Assembly: GCF_021869535.1 (NCBI RefSeq)
Contig: NW_026262712.1
Span: 47,350,884 to 47,414,883 of the forward strand
Direction: 5' to 3'
Length of the DNA: 64,000 nt
Source: Mytilus californianus
Lineage: Eukaryota; Mollusca; Bivalvia; Mytilida; Mytilidae
Made by a program: the position numbers and the translations under genes. Below the pieces are notes generated by a model. That model ran no database searches, had not been told where the DNA came from, and saw only the letters and a list, made by a program, of their open reading frames with translations. Position 1 is the first letter of the stretch, and each line of letters starts with the position of its first letter. Below, one piece after another: positions 55,137 through 64,000 of the stretch.

Positions 55137-57359
55137 TTAAAAATAAATGATACACGTACTATTGCTCTGTAAAATTATACATAATGGACTCACACATTTC
55201 AGAAGTGATCAGCTAATTTTCAAGCCGGACACACAAATTAATTTAGTCTCGATTCATATTCAAAACATTCAATATTGATATTGCAACTTTCTCGCATAGG
55301 AAGTATCTCCAGAAATGTAAAAACCCGACATGTTTTCATTTTCCCCCTTAAATAATTATTCATGTTATATAGGTATTTTTATTACAATTGGAATATCGTG
55401 TAAACGAACAAGGAACGTTTGAAATATGACAGTGTTTCAGTGATAAGTATAATATTTCACGATTTCATTTTATGATTGTGAAGCTTATTTTAAATGGGAG
55501 ACATATATTATATGTCAGCCAGAAGGTTTACACAATGTAATATTTGAAAAGCCTTTTATTTGATTTAGATAAATTGTTTAACCTAATATTTCTGCTACCT
55601 GATCTTGGATCTGTCATTGATGTTTAAAGTTTATTTAATCGGCATATTGTATGAGCATTGTGATAATTAATGCTAGATTAAGTATTATGTAGTTTAAATA
55701 ATTTTTTAACAGTTCAAAAGGAAAATCGTAGCAAATTATTTTTAGTGCAAAGTTTTAACTTATTTAATACCTTTGAACCATTCACTTAATTGAATAATTG
55801 AAATCTACCATTTGCATTTTTGTTCTAGTCTATTTTTGATGATATCGATCTAAGCTATATATTGTATATTCCATTTATAAATGGCAACATTAGCATTAAG
55901 AGTTTTAATTATAACCTATGTCCAGATAACTCAAAAAATGGTTCAGTGGTGAACTAAATGTGTGTAGAAGTCATCGATGTTCATTATTTTTTAGTTTGTT
56001 TTTGAAGGAGTAGTTGATAAAGTTAACAAAAAAAGGAAAGAAAAATATATGCAACCAAAGAACGATGTTTCCATTTGAAATTTGAAATTCTCGAAAGTCA
56101 CAGCTAGATGAAGGAACAATACTAAGGGAGCAGAACGTTGTTTAGAGTAGTTTAACGGTTATTGTCTTTGTAACGAATGTAACCATAATAAGGTCATTCC
56201 ACTTCCACTTTTTCGTGGAAAGACCTTTTGATTTTGTTCTGATTATGTTCTTTCTTCCGCCAGATTTTATTCTTGCGTGTTCTTTTTGTTTCGTAACATG
56301 TCGCTTAGATATTTGGTATGTGATATCTTACAGTTTATGCGCTTTTAAAGTTGACCCTGCTAATGCGAACAATTATCTTTGTTGGAATTATCTCCCCGTA
56401 CATTGTTTTTTTTTGTTATTGCTACTCCATCGCAACCGTATAAGAAACCGACAATTTTTTTTTCTCCTAATTGCTCATTATATCTTCAGGATAACCGAAG
56501 CCACTCAGAGACTCCATATGAGAGTTATTTCTCATTATGTGTATAAACCGTAAGTAATAGAGACCTATGGTATTTTTATTTGAGGTCAATGGTCCACAAA
56601 AACTAAAATGAGTTCAAGGTCAAAGGTCAATAACGCTTATTCTAAGAAACCGTATAAGGTATCTACAAAATGTTTTTACTAAATAGTTAGTTGCGGCAAG
56701 TCGCAACATATTTATTTTGTTTGAATGGGCACGGTGACATTTAATGGTAGTTTTCGCCCCTCTTATATTAAAAAAAAACTAGCTGTATGGTGATATAACT
56801 CATATATAGTAAAGAACTAGGGTCTTTTGGTTTGAAGTCCTTGCCTTGTGGCCTTGAAATTGAGGTCAAGATCAAAGTTAAATTGACGTTCTAGATTTTG
56901 AACTTTGCTATTACTTCATATTAGTAAATGATAACGTCATAGGATTTTTGCATTAGGTTGAGGAAATATGAGAAAGGTCAACAGGAAGTGACCTTTATAG
57001 AACCGGAAGCAGCCATATTTTGCAGGTTTTTTTTTATAAATGTACCTCAAACTATAAATTTTTGAAATCAGTGTGAACTAACCAATCATATGTAACCGGA
57101 CGTGAAGTTTTGTAAACAGGAAGTAGCAACTTATCTCCTTTGTTTCAAGCAAAGGTATATAGAAACCATATATATTTGGAATCAGGGTAAAGTAAGCTGT
57201 TATTTGACACCGAAAGTGACTTTTAATTACCAGAAAAGGCTTAAATATATCCCTTATTTCAAGAAAAAAGTTCTATACACGTTGCATTTTCAGAATCGTT
57301 TGGAGATAAGATATCTTCTAACACCAGACCCTCTATTTTCATTCAGATGCTCTTGTATA
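55137..57359. other. Unassigned DNA with receptor-like half-site cluster
   Basis: No gene recognised. 56195-56260 contains 'cgtggaaagaccttttgatt', a phrase I associate with mussel repeats and related to the starts of the duplicated units at 57370 and 58130. A perfect DR1 (AGGTCAAAGGTCA) lies at 56617-56629. Confidence 0.4.
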
Positions 57360-58996
57360 AGGTTGAAAAGACCGTCAATTGTTCTCTGAACAATTGGGTT
57401 TTAATTATGTTAAAAACTTTGTATTTGTAAACACGTTGATATCATGAGTCTTATGTCATACATAAATCATCGTTTTGTCCCTGTCACATGATCGCGTGTT
57501 TTTAATGTAGTTTTTGGTATTTTTCCAACTTTAAACATTATGAGTTAATTTGCTTCATCAAGGTAATGTTCTATCAGTTTATTCTTTTAAAGAACTCAAA
57601 ATATAAAAACCCACATATTCTATTGACAATGTATTTATAGAAAAAAGATATTGTACACATATATCAATGGAATAATGGAATCAATCTTTAAAAAGATTGA
57701 CGTTTTCATGGTTATTTGAAATCGAAAGGAGTTTCAATTAGGTTGAATTTTGTCATGTTCATGTTTTGTAATGACCCAGTTTTTCAGTTATCAAAATTAA
57801 GGCCACAAGCTGCTTAAAATAGTCATTTTGTTTATAGAAAAAGTATTAAGCAAATCGCCCAAGCAAAACAAATAGATGAAAAATAAGAAAAATCAAAGCA
57901 AAACATTAAATTGTTTATAAATTATAAGCAATAGTACTTTACCGATATTTAAACCTCATAACATATTAAAAAGATGCAAATCAATATTTTCGCATCAACT
58001 CCAAAAAGAACACAACTGGATGCGTCGTCAGAGTGAGCATCCCCAGTTACACATAGATCACCCGCACTGCGAATCCACACTCAGTCAAAATGTTCTGAAT
58101 CGTTTATCCAACTTTTATATTCTTAGGGTGGAAAGACCTTCAATTGTTCTCTGAGCAATTGGTTTTTAATTATGGTTGTGTTTGTAAACACGTAGATATC
58201 GTGAGTCTCATGTCAACACATATCCCAAACTACTTTGTTGTTGACTTAGAAGAGACAATCTTAGAGGTCTTCTTATCTATTGTAATGTGTAACTGTTAAA
58301 TAATTTGGCAATGTTAGTGCATAAGATTATGATTTCTGTAAACTACCGATGTAAAATGTTTCTAACCTTGAATCAGTGATTTATGCATTTCCCAGTCACA
58401 TGATCCGTGCTTTTAATAAAGTTTTGGCCTAATTTTAACATAAAACATTTTATAGTTAATTAGGTTGATCCAGGTAATGTTCTATCGTTTTATTTATTTT
58501 TAAACAACTCTAAAAATAAAGACACGCATATTCTATTCACAATGTAATTATAAAAAAATATATTGTACAAACATATCAATGAAATAAGGCATTGATCTTT
58601 AAAAAGGTTGACGTTTATTTTAAATCGAAAAGAGTTTGAACTAGGTTGAATTTTGTCATGTTCATGATTTGTAACGACCTAGTTTTATAGTTATCAAAAT
58701 TAAGGTCACAAGCTGCTTAAAATAGTTATTTGTTTATTGTAAAGTATAAAGCGAATAGCCTAAGCCAAGCCTAAGCAATACAAATAGATAGAAAATAAGA
58801 AAAATTAAGACAAAAAATTAAATTGTTGATAAATTATATGCAATAGTATTTTACCGATTTTTAAACCTCATAACCTATCAAGAAGATTCAAATCACAATA
58901 ATCGAACTAAAAAAAAAAGAACACATTCGGGTGCATTATAAGGGTAAGCATCTCCTGTTTGGCATGGATCACCCGCACTGCAAATCCACACTCCTC
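57360..58996. repeat. Tandem duplication of an approximately 0.8 kb unit
   Basis: Unit 1 (about 57366-58090) and unit 2 (about 58132-58996) share landmarks in the same order: 'caattgttctctgaRcaatt', 'tttgtaaacacgt.gatatc', 'caggtaatgttctatc', 'aagctgcttaaaatagt', 'taaacctcataac' and 'gatcacccgcactgc.aat'. They diverge by substitutions and small indels. The shared end resembles the family B tail, so the unit is probably itself mobile. Confidence 0.8.
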
Positions 58997-59934
58997 TGAT
59001 AGCATGATAAAAGAATTGAATGTCTGCTTCATATATTATAAATATATTAGCCTGAGATAGAAAACGATTGACAATTTGGTTGAAAAGTAAAGAATATGGT
59101 ATGTAAAGAATATTTTTGCAATAATATTTGTGGGCGAGGGATGGCGCCACTGTTAATTTGGTCAAACTGTCATACATTTTGCCAAATTATGCTATATATC
59201 AGGTTTTGATGAAAGTCACCCACATTTATGACGCTACAAATACATCACTAATGACGCAATTGGTGAAAATCTTTTTTTCTTACTGAAACAATTAGACATT
59301 TTAACACACGTTATATTTATCGTAGTTTAAAAAAATTAGACTTTTAGGGCCAAAATTATGAGCTTGTGAATCAACAGATCAGACGGCTATTCTGTAATTA
59401 TACGATCTAACATGTCAACCAAAACGTTTATACATATATAAAATCTTTTTATGACATCATTAGTATTAAACTCTGTAAGTGGTAATTCAATATTTGATCT
59501 ATGCAAAATTTCCAGCTCGTTTTATTGTAATCATAAGTGATGAAAGTTATTTGATGTGTACACTCCTTCAAAATATCTTTAATACTATGTTATTTTAATG
59601 AATATCGTTTTGAAATGAAACAAAAATCTCCTTTAGTACTTACATTAACACTTTAAATAAAAATGTACAATGCGAATTGACTTTTGTTGTCAAAGACACA
59701 CGTAAAAAGACAAATCGAATACACATATTATATATCCAAGTTCTAGCCGAAAAGATTATTATGTTAAACAGTTAGCCCAACAAGTAAATGTAAAAACTCA
59801 CCGAATAAAAAAAACAAAAAAGTGTGACTAGAATTACATCTTCAAATTAACACAGAGTAAAATTAACCAAGGTCAATAGTAAAATGCAACCTAAGATGCT
59901 AGCAGTAACACAATTCCTGTAATGAATAATAATG
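58997..59934. other. Unassigned AT-rich DNA
   Basis: No gene or repeat recognised on either strand. Confidence 0.35.
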
Positions 59935-60200
59935 TTGATGCGTGTATAACTAATAAACTCATCATAGATACCAGGTTTGAAATTTTGTATTTGAGCAAGA
60001 CGCGCGTTTCTTCTACAAAAGACTCATCAGTGACGCTCGAATAAAAAAAAAAGTAAAAAAGGCCAAAAAAAAAAAGTTCGAAGTTGAAGAGCATTAAGAA
60101 CCAAAACTCCTAAAAGTTTCGCCAAATACAGCTAGGGTAATCTATTCCTTAAGGTATAAAAGAATTCAAAGTTTTGTAAACAGTTACTAGTAATTTATAA
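59935..60200 (-). repeat. Family C copy
   Basis: Plus-strand landmarks are 'aaactcatcatagataccag', 'agacgcgcgtttcttctac', 'agactcatcagtgacgctcg' and 'gggtaatctattcctta'. This is the inverse of the copies at 24160-24570 and 61470-61610. Confidence 0.75.
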
Positions 60201-61199
60201 TTATGACCATATCAATGATAATTCATGTCAACATGAAGACCTTCTGTCAAAATGGACTTAAATAAGAATAAAATAGGAATGGAATTGCTAAATGCAAATC
60301 AAAGTCTAACAAAACATATTTTATTGAAAATAACAAATAAAGAAATCTCCGACAAAGAAGAAAGCCAGTTGACAAAACTCATATAGCTGTTCACAATGAG
60401 TAGACATAATATCTTTGAATTGATGCAAGAATGTATTCTTTCATAATTATATGATATACAACATCAGTTATTATTTCAGAAAAAAAAGTAAGAAAGAAGG
60501 AGCAAACATGTCACTGTTTGAAAACTTTAAGGTATCCTGAAGTTCACAAAGGACCAAAGGCAGTTAAGATTCTTTTTTATTTAAAACTAGACCAGGACCA
60601 ATTTCTGTCATAATTTTAAGTACAATACAAAGTCCGTTGTCATAAGGCTTTTTATATAAAATCATTGAAAATATTACTTTTTTGCGAAACATTAAGATTT
60701 TTTTTTCAATTTTGAATATGCCTTGCAACAAAGTTGTGACTTTGAAATAAGTGCAAGCCAGAATTAGATATCTGTACTTTTGGAACCTCGAATAGACATT
60801 TTCCATAGACCTAATGCAAATATTTCCTAACAACGGTGTTAAGACAATCTCATTTTTGTGCCTATAGTCAGTATTTTCAACAAATTATATTATATATAAT
60901 TGTTCGTAAAAGTACAGATGTTGCACTGAACGATGACACAAAAGCAGTGGTACACTCAAAAGAGAATAACTTTTTTTTCAATGCATGGTCTGCATAACGC
61001 TGTTACCACAACTTTATTTGATAACAACTACAGCAATTAATCCAAATATACACATATAAACAATGGTTAAATTGTACTGAACATGTGTCAAATGCGTCTT
61101 ATCTGTTTTGCTTGTATTGTTACATGTAACACATACGTAAAATGTATGTATCTATGTTTGGTCTAATTTAGTTTGTTCTAATGATGTTATTACTGCTCT
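60201..61199. other. Unassigned AT-rich DNA
   Basis: No gene recognised. The minus frame at 60564-60833 (89 codons) has no motif or splice context. Confidence 0.35.
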
Positions 61200-61320
61200 T
61201 TGTCAGAAATATATTTTTCGGTCGTTTCGTTGGTTGAGATAGTCGAGCGTTTAGTTTTGTAAGGTTTATAGACTTCGCCTATTTTGAATTTACCTTGGAG
61301 TTTGATGTTTTTATACATGC
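61200..61320 (+). repeat. Family D fragment
   Basis: 'tcggtcgtttcgttggttga', 'atagacttcgcctattttga' and 'atttaccttggagtttgatg' match the end of the fragment at 30345-30522. Confidence 0.55.
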
Positions 61321-61469
61321 ATTTTTTGTTACAGTGTAAACTGTGCGGCTGTATAATAAAATGTCAAAATACCTTCAATCATAATAACATAAATACCACT
61401 ACAAGTTACAAGAGTCCAAAAGGTAGTACTATCTTTTCATTAATAAGACGACTAGGAAGTCATGTCTTT

Positions 61470-61610
61470 AAAAATGACTATGAACTTCGTACTTTATTTG
61501 GCCTTTTTAACCTTTTTGATTCGAGCGTCACTGATGACTCTTTGCAGACGAAACGCACGTCTGGCGTACACAATTTCTGTCCTGGTATCTATGATGAGTT
61601 TATTTACTAT
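61470..61610 (+). repeat. Family C fragment
   Basis: 'gaacttcgtactttatttgg', 'gattcgagcgtcactgatga' and 'cgcacgtctggcgtacaca', ending 'ctatgatgagttta'. The surrounding 135-codon open frame (61284-61691) is a by-product of the repeat. Confidence 0.8.
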
Positions 61611-62670
61611 AACACAGAACGACGGGATCAGATGAATGGACTGTCCACTTATCATTGTAAAGACAAAGCCAGAATACATATGAAACTGTGATATACAGTT
61701 TGGGTGTTTCAAAAGAGGGCACAAATCAATTCATGCGTATGAAATATACAAAACAGGCTGATAACCTTAAACATTAGAATTAAGATAACAGATGATTTAT
61801 GAAATATTGTATGAGTAGAAAAAAAATGAGCAATTCGACACAGAAGGAAATGTTTGTGACTACAAAGATTTTGAAATAACAGAAATAGATTGATTGAAGG
61901 TTTTTAACACCACTTTCAGCAAACTTGTTGGCCAGTGTTTTTTTTAGGAAAAGAACTAACGACCTACGTCATACCAACTTTCAAATCGTAGAGATTGAAC
62001 TCTCATTGACGCCAGAAGGGTTCAAACTCACAATTTCAGTCCGACTAGGCTAAGTATCACTGTAGAGGAACTACTTCGAGAAATTAGCCACTGCTCATGA
62101 AAGGAAAAATGAAAAATATAAGTAATTATGTATAAATATAGCTTTAGGAAGGAAAACATGCCTTTGACAAAATGTTTAGGGGATATTTTTTGAAATATAT
62201 AAAGATTCATGACAATTAATGTTAAACTAAATTAAAATGAAGTTTATCATTCAAATAACATTAATGAATCATATTTTGATACCTTTTGCATAATTGTCAT
62301 TCTGTTAGAACAATTAATATTACCCCTCCCCTGCTCCTAGAAATTCACTTACTCCATTTGTTTTGCAGTAACCATTATTAAAGCTGCAGAACCATTAAGG
62401 ACTTATATCATTAGAATATCTGTAGGTTACGCACATGCCGGTTAACACTAAAAAGACCTCATTTACAGAACAGGGGTGTGCTCCTTACATAAAACTGTGT
62501 CAAAAGAGTTGTGAAGAAAAACGACAATTAATCTACACAACATACGTTAACGGTCAACATCATGAATTAGTTTACCAATACGATGTCTGAGTCTTAATAC
62601 ACTAGCAATATATTGTCGTGGTCTTAGTCATCTGATCTGTAAATTAACCAATTGTGTCATTTTAATTGAG
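61611..62670. other. Unassigned DNA with a possible decayed tRNA-type SINE head
   Basis: On the minus strand an A-box-like TAGCCTAGTCGG (62041-62052) is followed by a B-box-like GAGTTTGAACCC (62018-62029), but only about 11 bp apart, too close for an intact tRNA. It could be a deleted SINE head. Nothing else was recognised. Confidence 0.25.
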
Positions 62671-62675
62671 TGTAG

Positions 62676-62930
62676 GTGAGCATGGCGGGTGATGAAAGAA
62701 CATCCGGAAATGTTTACTCTGTTGACGAACTGGGTCTTGCTTCATTTGAGACTTTTGCGATTTCCCCTAATTTATACTTCGACCAATGGATTTGTTCAAA
62801 TACAAGGCAATATCAAAATATGTGTTGTATTATCAATTTACTATGTGATACTGGAATTCCCGAAAGAAAAAATAATTATCCCTTTACACCATCACATATT
62901 GAAATTATGACAGAAGATATAAGTTTGTAA
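62676..62930 (+). CDS. Unidentified 84-codon open frame
   Basis: Reads MSMAGDERTSGNVYSVDELG then ASFETFAISPNLYFDQWICS, with balanced composition including Cys and Trp, which is unusual for chance frames in this AT-rich DNA. No family recognised, no splice partners identified, and no signal peptide. It may be an exon or a repeat fragment. Confidence 0.25.
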   Translation: MSMAGDERTSGNVYSVDELGLASFETFAISPNLYFDQWICSNTRQYQNMCCIINLLCDTGIPERKNNYPFTPSHIEIMTEDISL

Positions 62931-63222
62931 AATCCTTTATACAAGTTATCTTTGTACAGTTGTATCGAATGGTAAAGGTTCAAAATATGACATTGATATT
63001 CGAAGTTCATTGTTTGAAATACCAGTAGATGCATTAATGAATAAAAAAGTGTAGTTAAAGGTCTTCATATTTGTTTAATTCATTGTGGTTTAAATAAAGG
63101 AAAAAGCGAGCACTCCATTGAGAAGGCAGTAGTATCTAAATGTTTTAATATAGTACACTATATGAAATGTATGTATAGACCCGCGAACAGCCCGTACATG
63201 AAAATAATACTTGATAAATTAA

Positions 63223-63555
63223 GTGAGTCTGAAGCACTTTTCTGGATTAAACCTTATCCGGAACGCTAAAACACGTGTATTTGAAAACCAGAGAAGTATA
63301 AAAATGAAGTGTTCATCGATCTCCTTCTTCGAGTTGGTTGACCGATTCGACATGTCTGTGCCTCATCGCACTAGCTACATGTTTTTGCAGGCTTGGGTAT
63401 TTGAATGGTATTATGGTCGATTAATTTATGATTTTGCCAATTGTGTCCTATTACCGGCTGTGACATTTTGGCGGGTGGGTGCTTGCATGGTGGTTAGTGC
63501 TTACATTGTGGGCGGCACTTGCCCGGTCGACGCGCCTAGTCTAGCTTCTTTTTGA
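63223..63555 (+). CDS. Unidentified 110-codon open frame in a GC-richer patch
   Basis: The second half (about 63360-63555) is more GC-rich than its surroundings and encodes LQAWVFEWYYGRLIYDFANC, then WRVGACMVVSAYIVGGTCP. It is hydrophobic in parts but has no clean membrane helix. No family recognised. It could be a fragment of a mobile element or an exon. Confidence 0.2.
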   Translation: MSLKHFSGLNLIRNAKTRVFENQRSIKMKCSSISFFELVDRFDMSVPHRTSYMFLQAWVFEWYYGRLIYDFANCVLLPAVTFWRVGACMVVSAYIVGGTCPVDAPSLASF

Positions 63556-64000
63556 ATTCATGTTGTTCCCTCGAGTTTCGTTTGGTGCATTGATTTGTAT
63601 AGTAGTTTGGTTGTTATATCATTGACATATACCTCCTTTATTCAGCTACAACAAAAACCAATAAGAGTTTGAGTTAAAAGCATATGATACCGTCAAACAG
63701 TATACAATGTACAATTAGCTGAATGTACAGTGATAAAATTGTTAATTTCAAACTTAATTGGAAAACGAAAATAGAATAGATTAAATCTTACCAGATCATC
63801 TGAAATCAAAAACAGAACGGATATATAAAAGTTTGTCTATTTTAAGAATTGACGATGTAGTAGTTTCCAAAAATTTAAATATACATACACGTAATTGTGA
63901 TAAGTTGTTCATGCAGAACAATGTAATTCGGTTACGAATTACACAATAAAAACATACGATATTTATCCAAGAACACGCCAAATACCTTCAAGTGAACATT
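63556..64000. other. Unassigned DNA to window end
   Basis: Nothing recognised. Confidence 0.3.

Noticed and set aside
56215-56553. 112-codon plus-strand frame with hydrophobic runs
   Set aside because: It begins inside a phrase shared with other repeat units and has T-run-derived Phe/Leu stretches. No family seen.
61284-61691. 135-codon plus-strand open frame
   Set aside because: Half of it is family C repeat sequence; no coding motif remains outside the repeat.
62018-62052. Possible tRNA gene on the minus strand (A- and B-box-like words)
   Set aside because: The boxes are only about 11 bp apart and no cloverleaf can be drawn. At most it is a deleted SINE head.

Overview
This is a 64 kb stretch of AT-rich animal nuclear DNA, most likely from a marine mussel (Mytilus or a close bivalve). 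The basis is the density of interspersed repeat families I recognise from mussel genomes: one containing 'gcgcgtctggcgta', one containing 'ctgtcccaagtcaggagcct', and one containing 'gacaacgccatggc'. I could run no search, so the species is an inference. Genes here are split by introns, so the coding content has to be assembled from short exons. Most uninterrupted reading frames in the window are noise or lie inside repeats.

The central find is one minus-strand gene spanning about 51.22 kb down to 22.53 kb. I assembled it by eye from twelve coding exons. Every junction is phase 1 and every exon has AG/GT borders. The twelve pieces sum to 1953 nt, an exact multiple of three, giving a predicted 650-residue type I membrane receptor. 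Its order is signal peptide, two Ig-like domains, a hydrophilic stalk, one transmembrane helix, a 30-residue cytoplasmic exon, five tandem homologous 31-residue cytoplasmic exons (each exactly 93 bp) and a C-terminal TIR domain. This is an IL-1-receptor-like (Ig-TM-TIR) layout with an unusual duplicated cytoplasmic linker. A decayed copy of the 30-residue exon lies at about 32.84-32.94 kb, beside a repeat insertion. A possible alternative terminal exon lies at about 30.7-30.8 kb.

A broken Ty3/gypsy-type LTR retroelement (about 44.06-49.74 kb, plus strand) sits antisense inside intron 1 of the receptor gene. Its gag, protease, reverse transcriptase, RNase H and integrase are all recognisable. 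Frameshifts, an in-frame stop and altered catalytic residues show it is dead, and I see no LTR pair. Just upstream of the receptor's first coding exon lie a MITE with about 20-bp inverted ends (51.53-51.98 kb) and a 5 x 20-bp minisatellite of palindromic units (52.04-52.14 kb).

The rest is repeat-dominated. 0-13.8 kb holds tandem repeats, a long hairpin, a LINE fossil and copies of dispersed families. 13.9-15.15 kb holds a multiply broken minus-strand pseudogene. 18.17-19.17 kb holds a Penelope-like RT fragment with its 3' tail. 53.0-53.6 kb holds two repeat copies in inverted orientation. 54.41-55.14 kb holds a long-inverted-repeat MITE flanked by TTAA. 57.36-59.0 kb holds an approximately 0.8 kb tandem duplication. 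59.9-64 kb holds more family copies and two unidentified open frames. I saw no rRNA, complete tRNA or CRISPR array.
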